DNA of 64,000 nt from Mucisphaera sp965279675. Lineage in GTDB: Bacteria > Planctomycetota > Phycisphaerae > Phycisphaerales > Phycisphaeraceae. Made by a program: the position numbers and the translations under genes. Positions 17,586-25,317 of the stretch are shown here, in pieces. The stretch lies in the NCBI RefSeq assembly GCF_965279675.1, contig NZ_CBDIIJ010000002.1, forward strand, positions 2,728,001 to 2,792,000. Direction: 5' to 3'. The notes under the pieces were generated by a model. That model saw nothing but the letters and a program-made list of their open reading frames with translations. It searched no databases and had not been told where the DNA came from. Positions within the stretch are counted from its first letter, which is position 1. Each line of letters begins with the position of its first letter.

Positions 17586-17837
17586 ATGGCAGAGAGCAAG
17601 CCGGTGCCGGCGAAGAATCTGAGTTTTGAAGAGGCCCTGAATGAGTTGGAGGGGCTGGTCGAGGCGATCGAGGCTGGTGAGATCGGGTTGGAGGACGTTC
17701 TCAAGCGGTATGAGCGTGGGGTGGGGCTGATTCATCGCTGCAAGGACGTGCTGAATCGGGCCGAGCAGAAGCTGGCGAAGCTGCGAATCGATGAGCAGGG
17801 GGACGACGCGATGATCGAAGGTGATGACGACGCCTGA
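17586..17837 (+). CDS. xseB: Exodeoxyribonuclease VII small subunit
   Basis: An 83-residue helical protein with the XseB pattern NLSFEEALNELEGLVEAIEA at 11-30, LEDVLKRYERGVGLI and an acidic tail. It forms a complex with XseA. The frame is open to 17448, but ATG 17586 fits the family length and has TACACT exactly 6 bases upstream, so it may have its own leaderless transcript as well as read-through from xseA. Its TGA stop overlaps the ATG of the prepilin peptidase by one base (TGATG), implying translational coupling. Confidence 0.93.
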   Translation: MAESKPVPAKNLSFEEALNELEGLVEAIEAGEIGLEDVLKRYERGVGLIHRCKDVLNRAEQKLAKLRIDEQGDDAMIEGDDDA

Positions 17838-18985
17838 TGTGGCTTGAGCTGATTGTTTATGGATTTGTGCTCACGCTGGGTTTGTGCGTCGGTAGTTTTC
17901 TGAATGTGGTGATTCTGCGTCTGCCCGAGGGGCTGAGTGTGGTCCACCCGCCTTCGCGGTGTCCGCGCTGTGGGTATCGGCTGGCGGCCTGCCAGAACGT
18001 GCCGGTGCTGAGTTGGTTGCTTCTGAGAGGGAGGTGTGCGGGCTGCTCGAAGCCGATCAGCGTGCAGTACCCGCTGATCGAACTAGCCTTCGGGGTGATG
18101 GCGCTGGGGTTGTGCTGGTGGCAGATTCATCGCTACAGCGGGGAATTGCCGTTTGGGTTGGTGGTGGAGTTGTTGTCGCCGATGCTGGTGGTGCAGGTCT
18201 GGCTGCTGGCTTGTCTGCTGGCGGCAACGGTGATCGATGCTCGGTACTACATGATCCCGCTGGTGTTGTGCTGGTCGCCTTTTTTGGTGGCGGCGGTGGT
18301 TTTTCCAGGGTCGGTGGCGGGTGGGTGGCCCGCGGTGGGGCCCTGGGTTGGAACGGGCTGGGTCGAGCCGGTGATGGGTTTGACGCTGGGCGTGCTGGTC
18401 TCGATGGCGCTGCTCAGGATGGGGGTTCTGAAACCGAGTTTTGCGGACTACGAGGAGGTGATGCAGGCGATCACCGGCCGGGCGGCGGATACGGATGTGG
18501 CGGGCGAGAACGCGCTGTATCCCCATGCCAGGCGCGAGATGCTCAAGGAGATAGCGTTTCTGGTGCCGCCTGCGGTTGGGTTTGTGCTTGGGCTGTCGGT
18601 GGCTTCGGCGGCGCCTGTGAGTGGTTGGCTCGGGGCGTTGGCGGGGGTGCTGGCTGGTGCGGCGATGGGGGCGGGGCTGGTCTGGGGTACGCGGATTCTG
18701 GGGTCGCTAGCCTTCGGGAAGGAGGCGATGGGGCTGGGCGATGTTCACTTGATGGCGGGGGTGGGTGCCGTGCTGGGCTGGCTGGACGTGACGGTGGCTT
18801 TTTTCGTGGCGCCATTTCTGGGATTACTGGGGACGGCGGTGTTTACGGGGTTGGCTTCGCTGAAGTCGGCCCGGGCTCGGGTGATTCCTTACGGGCCTTA
18901 TCTGGCGGGGGCGTCGGTGATTGCGTTGGTGGCGGGTGACTGGCTTCTCGAAGTGCTTGGGTTTTCTGCTATCTTCACGCCATAG
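17837..18985 (+). CDS. Prepilin peptidase / N-methyltransferase (A24 family) with an insertion
   Basis: The 382-residue multi-pass membrane protein has the N-terminal methyltransferase domain with zinc cysteines C42, C45, C67 and C70 (RCPRCGYR and GRCAGC) and the catalytic aspartates D134 (VIDARYYMIP) and D302 (GLGDVHLM). It cleaves and N-methylates type IV pilin-like leaders. In typical enzymes the two aspartates are about 60-70 residues apart; here they are 168 apart because of a segment at about 195-275 containing a soluble region (SFADYEEVMQAITGRAADTD) and an extra hydrophobic stretch. It is coupled to xseB; a prepilin-like protein is encoded at 21.6 kb. Confidence 0.9.
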   Translation: MWLELIVYGFVLTLGLCVGSFLNVVILRLPEGLSVVHPPSRCPRCGYRLAACQNVPVLSWLLLRGRCAGCSKPISVQYPLIELAFGVMALGLCWWQIHRYSGELPFGLVVELLSPMLVVQVWLLACLLAATVIDARYYMIPLVLCWSPFLVAAVVFPGSVAGGWPAVGPWVGTGWVEPVMGLTLGVLVSMALLRMGVLKPSFADYEEVMQAITGRAADTDVAGENALYPHARREMLKEIAFLVPPAVGFVLGLSVASAAPVSGWLGALAGVLAGAAMGAGLVWGTRILGSLAFGKEAMGLGDVHLMAGVGAVLGWLDVTVAFFVAPFLGLLGTAVFTGLASLKSARARVIPYGPYLAGASVIALVAGDWLLEVLGFSAIFTP

Positions 18986-19041
18986 CGGTCGATAGCAGTT
19001 ACGTCCGATATTCGGGCGGTTTAGACATCGAAAGGAAGACG

Positions 19042-19692
19042 ATGGGTCGGCATACACGGATGTTTTCAGTGGTTCTGGGCTTGATGGTGGCTGGGCTTGT
19101 GGGGTGTCAGCCGCCTTACCGGGTTCTGGAAGAGCGCGAGGCGCTGTACATCCAGAACCAGGAATTACAGGATCAGTTGAATCAGGCACGCGCGGCTCTG
19201 GAAGTCACCGAGCGTGACCGGTCGAACCTGATCGATGAGATCGAGCGTCTTAAGCGGGAACTCGCCAGCCAGCCGGTGGCGATGGCTCCTTCGACGACGG
19301 CTTTCGACAGCATCGCTGGTATCGAGACCGAGCAGACGGATACACAGATCAAAGTGCGGGTGCCGGGTGATGTGCTGTTTGCCTCGGGCTCGGTGGAACT
19401 GCGGTCGTCGGCGAAGAACACGCTGGCTCAGATCGCCCGTGTGATCCAGCGTGAGTACCCGAACCAGATGATCCGTGTGGAGGGGCATACGGATACGGAC
19501 CCGATCAGCAAGAGCGACTGGGAAGACAATCTGGAGTTGAGCCTTCAGCGGTCGGCGGCGGTGCATCGCCACTTGCAGAGCGTGGGCGTCGAGCCGGAGC
19601 AGATGTACGCGGCGGGCTTCGGCGAGTGGCAGCCTGAGGCGACCAAGGACCGCAGCCGTCGGGTGGAGATCGTCGTGCTGCTTTTTGAGTAG
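19042..19692 (+). CDS. OmpA-family peptidoglycan-binding lipoprotein
   Basis: This 216-residue protein has a lipoprotein signal ending at C22 (GLVGCQ), a coiled coil at about 26-75 and an OmpA-like domain at about 105-216 with VRVPGDVLFASGSVEL, GHTDTDP and DRSRRVEI, the residues that contact diaminopimelate in Pal/MotB-type domains. It probably anchors the outer membrane to peptidoglycan. It is not flanked by tol genes, so calling it Pal would be premature. AAAGGAAG lies 3 bases upstream of the ATG. The stop is followed by a run of T residues, but I see no stable stem. Confidence 0.9.
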   Translation: MGRHTRMFSVVLGLMVAGLVGCQPPYRVLEEREALYIQNQELQDQLNQARAALEVTERDRSNLIDEIERLKRELASQPVAMAPSTTAFDSIAGIETEQTDTQIKVRVPGDVLFASGSVELRSSAKNTLAQIARVIQREYPNQMIRVEGHTDTDPISKSDWEDNLELSLQRSAAVHRHLQSVGVEPEQMYAAGFGEWQPEATKDRSRRVEIVVLLFE

Positions 19693-19738
19693 TCGCTGAC
19701 TGCGCTGATGTTTTTTTAGAGGGGCGTAGGAGGTCTTC

Positions 19739-20395
19739 TTGCTGGGTATTGTTGACTACGGCATGGGCAACCTGCGATCGGTGCAGAAGGCGATCGAGCG
19801 TGTCGGCGGTTCGGCCGAGATTGTGTCGACCCCTGCGGGTGTGGAGAGCTGCGAGCGGTTGATCCTGCCTGGTGTTGGTGCGTTTGCCGACGGGATGAGG
19901 CACCTGCGTGAGCGTGGTTTGATGCAGCCGGTTCTGGATTTTGCGGGGTCGGGCCGGTCGCTGCTGGGCATCTGCCTGGGGATGCAACTGCTGTTTACGG
20001 ATTCGGAGGAAACGTCGAGACCGGGCGAACAGGCTGTGGCTGGGCTGGGGCTGGTGCCGGGACATGTCAGGCGGTTTTCGTTTGAGCAGGAGGGGCGTGA
20101 TCGGCGGCTGAAGGTTCCGCACATGGGTTGGAACGAGGTGTGTGCGGTTCGGTCGCATGGGTTGCTGGAGGGTCTTTCCGGAGGCGAGCAGGCCTACTTT
20201 GTTCATGGTTATTACTGCAGGCCGGATGAGGGTTCGGATGTGCTGGGGGTGACGGACTATGGCGGGTCGTTCTGTTCGGTGGTGTCTCGGGGGAATCTGC
20301 TGGGAACTCAGTTTCACCCTGAGAAATCGCAGAGGGTTGGGCTGGGGATTCTCAGGAACTTCCTGGCATTGACCCCGAAAGGCGCTCAGGCATGA
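19739..20395 (+). CDS. hisH: Imidazole glycerol phosphate synthase glutaminase subunit
   Basis: A 218-residue class I amidotransferase with IVDYGMGNLRSVQKA at 4-18, the nucleophile C79 in LLGICLGMQLL, and H193/E195 in TQFHPEKSQ. HisH supplies ammonia to HisF in histidine synthesis. The start codon is TTG, supported by GGAGG 6 bases upstream and by exact alignment to the family start. No hisF or other his gene lies next to it. The stop overlaps the next gene's ATG by 4 bases (ATGA), so the DUF89 protein is translationally coupled. Confidence 0.93.
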   Translation: MLGIVDYGMGNLRSVQKAIERVGGSAEIVSTPAGVESCERLILPGVGAFADGMRHLRERGLMQPVLDFAGSGRSLLGICLGMQLLFTDSEETSRPGEQAVAGLGLVPGHVRRFSFEQEGRDRRLKVPHMGWNEVCAVRSHGLLEGLSGGEQAYFVHGYYCRPDEGSDVLGVTDYGGSFCSVVSRGNLLGTQFHPEKSQRVGLGILRNFLALTPKGAQA

Positions 20396-21540
20396 CTGAG
20401 CGGGGCCTAGGTGAGGTGAATCCCTGCTTTATGCCGGAGGGTCTGGACCCGGCTGACCCGGTGCGAGACCACCGGGTGTTCTCGCTGCTGGTGGACCCCG
20501 GCCGTTATCAAGCGGCGACGGTTGATCTGAAAACCAATGAGGCTCAGCGAGCCTACTGGCTGGGTTTGTTCCGCGATCATTTTCCGATGCTGCTGGCAGA
20601 GGCTCGGCGGGAGCAGTTGGACGCAGGGGATGTGCCGGAGTGTTTTCAACCTGCGATGCAGCGGGCCGAACGCGACTTTATGGGATACTTGGATAAGGCT
20701 GAGACTCAGCCCGAAGCGTTCGAGCGGCTGGACATTCTCGAGATCTGCTGGGCGCGCGAGCGTGTGCTTCGGGCGGTGGGGATTGCTGATCCTTATCGGT
20801 TGGCGAAGGCGGAGCAGAACGAGGCGGCTTTGAAGCATCTGCCCGGTTGGTTGGCTGATCTTGACGGGATGCAGCGGGGTGAGAAGTGGTTGTCGCTGGT
20901 GCGGGGCGTGCTTGCTGGGAATGTGTTTGATCTCGGGGCGACCAAGACGGTGCACATGTATCAGGACGGGGCGTCGCCCGGGTTTCGTGAGACGCTTGGC
21001 AAGCTCAAGCCGCGGCCCTGGTTTCGGGATGATGCGGATGTGTTTGTGGAGCGTTGGGCGGGCCGACGGTTTGGGCAGGCGCTGCTGTTTGTCGATAACG
21101 CTGGACCCGACATCGTGCTGGGGATGATCCCGCTGGCTCGCGAGTTGGCGAGATACGGGCGGGTGATCCTGTCGGCGAATGCGGCTCCGAGTCTGAACGA
21201 TGTGACGCATGATGAGTTGCTGGTGCTTCTGGAGCGGGTGGCTGCGCTGGACCCGACGCTGGCTGAAGAGCTGGCGAGTGGGCGGATACGGGCGGTGACG
21301 AGCGGGAACTGGGCCCCACTAATGGACTTGTCGCGGGTTTCGCCGGAGCTGGATGAGGCTGTAGGCGGAGGGGTGGATTTGGTGGTCCTTGAGGGGATGG
21401 GGCGAGCGATTGAGTCGAATTACGAGGCGGCTCTGAGCTGCGACTGCCTGAAGATCGCGATGATTAAAGATGACGGGGTCTCGGAAGCCCTCGGGGCGAG
21501 GTTGTTTGACCTGGTCTGTCGCTTTGATCCTGTTGATTGA
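20392..21540 (+). CDS. DUF89-family damage-control phosphatase, PANK4-like
   Basis: This 382-residue protein resembles the DUF89 group that includes the C-terminal domain of vertebrate PANK4 and the plant homologue At2g17340. Visible signatures are LAGNVFDLGATKTV (about 182-195), LFVDNAGPDIVLGMIPLARE (about 231-250), SANAAPSLNDVTHDEL (about 262-277) and the LVVLEGMGRAIESN stretch (about 332-345). Members are metal-dependent phosphatases that remove damaged or excess phosphometabolites, for example phosphorylated pantetheine forms. The substrate here is unknown. The 4-base overlap with hisH suggests coordinated expression. Confidence 0.82.
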   Translation: MTERGLGEVNPCFMPEGLDPADPVRDHRVFSLLVDPGRYQAATVDLKTNEAQRAYWLGLFRDHFPMLLAEARREQLDAGDVPECFQPAMQRAERDFMGYLDKAETQPEAFERLDILEICWARERVLRAVGIADPYRLAKAEQNEAALKHLPGWLADLDGMQRGEKWLSLVRGVLAGNVFDLGATKTVHMYQDGASPGFRETLGKLKPRPWFRDDADVFVERWAGRRFGQALLFVDNAGPDIVLGMIPLARELARYGRVILSANAAPSLNDVTHDELLVLLERVAALDPTLAEELASGRIRAVTSGNWAPLMDLSRVSPELDEAVGGGVDLVVLEGMGRAIESNYEAALSCDCLKIAMIKDDGVSEALGARLFDLVCRFDPVD

Positions 21541-21608
21541 TTCCGGGTGAAGCAGATTTCTCTGGATCGGGCTGCAATTATCTGTCAGGCTGGCCGTTGG
21601 AGTTGTTT

Positions 21609-22202
21609 ATGGGTTATCCGTTGAATCGCAGTCGTGGCTTCACGCTTATTGAGTTGCTTGTGGTTATCTCGATCATCGCGATTCTCATCGGGATACTGCT
21701 GCCTGCGTTGTCGGCGGTCCGACGGGCTGCGGTGTCGGTGGGGTGCAAGAGCAACCTACGGCAGTTGGGGATCGCGATGACCCTGTATCTGGATGAGAAC
21801 GGGCGGTATTACCCGGCGGCGAGGTACATGCCCGAGCCGGTGCTGTCTGGTTCGTCAAATCCGCCTCTGCATGTCAAGTTTGAGCCTTATCTCTCGGGTT
21901 CCTTCGATCAGGAGGGGGGTGTGTGGTGGTGTCCGGGTGATGATTTTGTGGCCCCGTTGACCGGGACGAGTTACGACTACAACTCGGGGCTGTCGAACCG
22001 TAACCTTGAAGAGAGTTGGTATTTCCGCCGGTTGGGGCTTGCCGCGCAGGATATCTGGGTGCTTAAAGACTTCGATGGCGCATCGGTGATCCTTAGCGAC
22101 GGGGAGACGCTGGAGATTCCCTTCTTTCATCGGGTGAGAAATGCGTATTGGGCTGATGGCAGTGTTTCTGACTTTCGTTTAGATCCTGAAGGCGGCTCTT
22201 GA
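21609..22202 (+). CDS. Prepilin-like protein with N-terminal methylation motif
   Basis: The 197-residue product from ATG 21609 has the type IV prepilin motif RSRG|FTLIELLVVISIIAI, with predicted cleavage after G10 and the conserved glutamate at +5. A globular domain of about 150 residues follows, with two cysteines and aromatic residues near WWCPGDD, resembling the DUF1559-like or H-X9-DG-type pseudopilins that are numerous in Planctomycetota. It is a substrate candidate for the prepilin peptidase at 17.8 kb. GGAG lies 6 bases before this ATG, so the open frame up to 21537 is not needed. Confidence 0.88.
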   Translation: MGYPLNRSRGFTLIELLVVISIIAILIGILLPALSAVRRAAVSVGCKSNLRQLGIAMTLYLDENGRYYPAARYMPEPVLSGSSNPPLHVKFEPYLSGSFDQEGGVWWCPGDDFVAPLTGTSYDYNSGLSNRNLEESWYFRRLGLAAQDIWVLKDFDGASVILSDGETLEIPFFHRVRNAYWADGSVSDFRLDPEGGS

Positions 22203-22224
22203 GCTGTCAGGAAAGGTATCGAAG

Positions 22225-22824
22225 ATGAGCGACGAGGCGACGACGACGAAAACATATGCGGTGGCTGGTGGTCTCCTGGTGCTGGCCGTTCTGACGGTTT
22301 GTGCTGGCATCTATGTCTACCGAGCCATGCAGCCGTTGCCGATGCCGGAGACGGCGGAGGATGTGATTGCGGTGTTGAGTGATACCCGGTTCAAGGATCT
22401 GCCGGATGATCGTCGGGCTGCTTATACGCAGCGGATGTGGGAGATCACACAGTCGCTGGATCGCGATCAGCGGCGTGGTCTGTTCGAGGCGATGCGTGAG
22501 AATGATGTGGCTCGGGACAACAGCCGGATGGCTCGGGAGCAGATGATGGTTGGCATGGCCAGGCAGTTTGCCATGGCCGATGAAGCGGAGCGGGAACAGA
22601 TACTTGCGGGTGTAGAAGCCATGTTTGAGGGCATGAGACGGCCGCGGGGGGAGGGGCCATCGAGAGGTGATCGACCGGAAGGCGGAGGCGATCGGTCGTC
22701 GCGTCAGGAAGAGCGGCGGAATCGTTTCAACGAGCGGGCGGCGACGGGGAACCCGCAGGACTCGGCGATGATTCGCGAGTTTTTTGTCGCGCTTCGAGAG
22801 CGCCGCGAGGCTCAGCGTGACTGA
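22225..22824 (+). CDS. Hypothetical membrane-anchored protein
   Basis: This 199-residue protein has one N-terminal transmembrane helix at about 11-33 and a helical, highly charged extracytoplasmic region. The region around 65-140 is rich in Met and Arg (MAREQMMVGMARQFAMADEA), followed by a Gly/Arg/Glu-rich linker and a C-terminal helix. The helical, charged and Met-rich style recalls Spy/CpxP-like periplasmic helpers, but there is no clear LTxxQ motif. It follows the prepilin-like gene after 22 bases with AGGAA upstream. Function unknown. Confidence 0.78.
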   Translation: MSDEATTTKTYAVAGGLLVLAVLTVCAGIYVYRAMQPLPMPETAEDVIAVLSDTRFKDLPDDRRAAYTQRMWEITQSLDRDQRRGLFEAMRENDVARDNSRMAREQMMVGMARQFAMADEAEREQILAGVEAMFEGMRRPRGEGPSRGDRPEGGGDRSSRQEERRNRFNERAATGNPQDSAMIREFFVALRERREAQRD

Positions 22825-22842
22825 CTCTTCCAGGCGTCTTCT

Positions 22843-23778
22843 CTAAGCCTGTTCGGCTTCCTGCTTGATCAGGTCGAGGAGGGCTTTGCGGAGCTGATTT
22901 GTGATGGGGCCGGCCTGGCCTTCGCCGATGGTCTCTTTCTCGATCTGATTGACGGGAAGTACCTGCCAGCCGGAGTTGGTGAGGAAGACCTCATCGGCAT
23001 CGAGGAGGTCGTCGATGCTGAGCATTTGGCGATCGAAGGGGATGCCGGCGGTCTCGGCGCACTCGATGACGGCGGCTCGGGTGATCCCGGGAAGGACCGG
23101 GGCGGCGAGTCCGCCTTGGGGTTCCTCGCCCCTGGCGATAGGGGTGAGGAGACGTCCGTCCTTGACGAGGAAGATGTTGCTGATGGACCCGCAGGCCAGG
23201 TGGTTGGTGACGGAGAGCCAGAGGGCCTCGCCGGCTCCGGCGGCGGCGGCCTGGCGGAGGGAGCGGAGCCGCTGCCAGTAGTTGAGGGTCTTGTGGCCGG
23301 TGGTGGGGTCGAGGGGGTTGGCGTGGGATGGGGCGATGAGGACGAGGATGCCCTTCTCGAAATACTGGGGGTCGTAATTGGTTGGCGGGGCCGGCTGGAT
23401 CGCCAGCGTGGGCAGGGGCTTTCGGGCGTTCTGGCGGCCGGGCAGGAGGTTGATGGGGCCGGCGGTGAGGGTCAGGCGCAGCCGGGCCTCTTGTAAGTGG
23501 TTGTGCTCGATGGTTTTGTCGATAGCTGTGGCCAGGGCGTCGAGGTCTAGTTCTTCGGCAAGGCCGAGATCCCGGGCGGAGCCGGCGAGGCGTTCGAGGT
23601 GGGCGGATTTACGGAAGGCATGGCCGTGTCGGACGGCGAGGGTCTCGAAGAGGCCGATGCCGTGCTGGAAGCCGGCGTCGTCGAGGCATATTTTTGCCTC
23701 ATCAGCCTCGACAAAAGCTCCGTTGAGGAAGGGGCGATAGGTGGGTTCGGTCGGGGGTTGGGGCGTGCTTTCGGTCAC
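22843..23778 (-). CDS. Aminotransferase class IV (branched-chain or D-amino acid type)
   Basis: A 311-residue fold-type IV aminotransferase with DDAGFQHGIGLFETLAVRHG near 33-52, the Schiff-base lysine K163 in GHKTLNYW, and the SNIFLVKDGRLLTP and LPGITRAAVIE segments. This family includes IlvE, DatA and PabC. The features do not decide between them; the sequence YWQRLRSL after the lysine and the overall length suit IlvE/PabC-like members. The start is GTG 23778, and it lies divergent from rpmE with a promoter for rpmE overlapping its upstream region. Confidence 0.85.
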   Translation of the reverse strand: MTESTPQPPTEPTYRPFLNGAFVEADEAKICLDDAGFQHGIGLFETLAVRHGHAFRKSAHLERLAGSARDLGLAEELDLDALATAIDKTIEHNHLQEARLRLTLTAGPINLLPGRQNARKPLPTLAIQPAPPTNYDPQYFEKGILVLIAPSHANPLDPTTGHKTLNYWQRLRSLRQAAAAGAGEALWLSVTNHLACGSISNIFLVKDGRLLTPIARGEEPQGGLAAPVLPGITRAAVIECAETAGIPFDRQMLSIDDLLDADEVFLTNSGWQVLPVNQIEKETIGEGQAGPITNQLRKALLDLIKQEAEQA

Positions 23779-23781
23779 GAT

Positions 23782-23810
23782 TTGGCTCTCGGGGTCACTC
23801 GGGTTACATT
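23782..23810 (+). promoter_or_regulatory. Promoter of rpmE
   Basis: A TTGGCT element (23782-23787) and a TACATT element (23805-23810) are separated by 17 bases, a good match to a housekeeping sigma promoter. Predicted transcription start is near 23817, giving a leader of about 40 bases that includes AGGAG before the rpmE ATG. Confidence 0.6.
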
Positions 23811-23855
23811 ACGCGGCTTGACACAGGCCGCCAAGACGGCCGGCAGGAGCTTGTT

Positions 23856-24116
23856 ATGAAGAAGGATATCCACCCAGCGTACCGACCCGTCGTCTTTGAG
23901 GACGTCTCTGCGGGCTTTCGCTTTCTGACCCGTTCGACGATTCCCAGCAAGGCGACGACGACCTGGGACGACGGCAACGAGTATCCGCTGGTGAAGGTGG
24001 ATATCTCTAGTGAGTCTCATCCGTTCTTCACTGGTAAGCAGAAGTTTGTGGACACCGCGGGTCGTGTCGAGAAGTTCCAGCGGAAGTTCGCGGGCAACTA
24101 CTTCAAGAAGAAGTAA
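23856..24116 (+). CDS. rpmE2: Ribosomal protein L31, type B (zinc-free)
   Basis: An 86-residue L31 with KKDIHPAYRPVVFEDVSAGF at 2-21 and the SHPFFTGKQKFVDTAGRVEK segment. It has no cysteines, so it belongs to the C-minus type B form that does not bind zinc. Many bacteria induce this form in zinc limitation, but here it could be the only copy. GGAGC lies 8 bases upstream of the ATG. It is followed by prfA, as is common for L31 genes in several phyla. Confidence 0.95.
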   Translation: MKKDIHPAYRPVVFEDVSAGFRFLTRSTIPSKATTTWDDGNEYPLVKVDISSESHPFFTGKQKFVDTAGRVEKFQRKFAGNYFKKK

Positions 24117-24167
24117 ACAGCACGGGCGTCCCCGCGGGGGTGTCGCCAAGCGTGGGATCATCACGGC

Positions 24168-25250
24168 ATGGCCGATTTCCAGCAGCGTCTCGTCGACAAG
24201 CTCGAGACGCTGTACGCCGAGTTCGCGAACATCAATCAACAACTCGAATCTCCCGAGCTGCTTTCGGATCACGAGGCACTTCGCAAGCTGTCTGTTCGAC
24301 GCGCGGCGGTTGAGCCGATCGCGGCGCGCTTCGCTCAATGGAAGCGGTTGACGGGCGAAGCGGCCGAGCACCGGGAGCTCATTGATGATGGGGGTGACGA
24401 CGAATTGGCCGCGCTGGCGAGGGAAGAACTGCCACGGCTGGAGTCGGAGGCCGAGGCGCTGCTGACCGAGATCAGCCATGAGTTGGTGACGGCCGACGAC
24501 CGGAGCGTGGCGTCGGTGATTCTTGAAGTTCGGGCGGGAACGGGTGGGGATGAGGCGGCCTTGTGGGCCGGGGACATCCTGGAGATGTATCAGAAGTACG
24601 CACAGGCTCGGCACTGGAAGATGGAGGTGATGAGCCTCTCGCCTGGCGAGCAGGGCGGGGTGCGCGGTGTGGTGGTGTCGGTCCGGGGGGAGGCGGTCTG
24701 GCAGGGGCTCGGGTACGAAGGGGGGGTGCACTGCGTGAAGCGTGTGCCGGCGACGGAGACGCAGGGGCGTGTCCATACGTCGACGGCGACCGTGGCGGTG
24801 CTGCCCGAGCCGGAGGACGTGGAGGTTCAGATCAACCCGGAGGACGTGGATGTGCACGTCACGACGGCTCAGGGGCCGGGTGGGCAGAACGTGAACAAGG
24901 TGGCGACGGCGGTGCATCTGATTCACAAGCCGACCGGGATCGAGGTGCGGATGCAGGAATCCAAGAGCCAGCAGCAGAACAGGGAGAAGGCCTGGCAGCT
25001 GTTGCGGGCTCGTCTGTACCAGCACGCCAAGCAGCAGGCTGACGCTGAGCGAGCGGAGTCGCGGGCTTCGATGATCGGCTCGGGCGGGCGGGCGGAGCGG
25101 ATTCGGACCTACCGGTACAAGGACAACATCGCGGTGGACCATCGTCTGGGTAAGTCCTTCAACCTGCAGGAAATCCTGGCGGGTCAACTGGACGGCATGA
25201 TTGAGGGGTTGGTCGCGGAGGATCGTGCTCAGCGGCTGGCAGCGCTCTAG
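24168..25250 (+). CDS. prfA: Peptide chain release factor 1
   Basis: The 360-residue class I release factor has the codon-recognition tripeptide PAT at 194-196 (RVPATETQG) and the GGQ motif at 238-240 (QGPGGQNVNKV), so it should read UAA and UAG. Length and domain order match bacterial RF1. The glutamine-methylating enzyme PrmC, which often follows, is not in the window. No clear Shine-Dalgarno site is visible in the 51-base gap after rpmE, so translation may depend on read-through or a weak site. Confidence 0.95.
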   Translation: MADFQQRLVDKLETLYAEFANINQQLESPELLSDHEALRKLSVRRAAVEPIAARFAQWKRLTGEAAEHRELIDDGGDDELAALAREELPRLESEAEALLTEISHELVTADDRSVASVILEVRAGTGGDEAALWAGDILEMYQKYAQARHWKMEVMSLSPGEQGGVRGVVVSVRGEAVWQGLGYEGGVHCVKRVPATETQGRVHTSTATVAVLPEPEDVEVQINPEDVDVHVTTAQGPGGQNVNKVATAVHLIHKPTGIEVRMQESKSQQQNREKAWQLLRARLYQHAKQQADAERAESRASMIGSGGRAERIRTYRYKDNIAVDHRLGKSFNLQEILAGQLDGMIEGLVAEDRAQRLAAL

Positions 25251-25259
25251 GCCACCCGA

Positions 25260-25289
25260 GCAGGTCTCTGTTGGGAACTTCTGACCTGC
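25260..25289 (+). repeat. Inverted repeat between prfA and the 933-residue gene
   Basis: GCAGGTC (25260-25266) and GACCTGC (25283-25289) form a perfect 7-bp stem with a 16-base loop. No T-run follows, so it is not a simple terminator. It lies 28 bases before the GTG start of the next gene and could act in its leader. Confidence 0.4.
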
Positions 25290-25317
25290 GGAGGGATTAC
25301 AACCCGATAATCATTAG

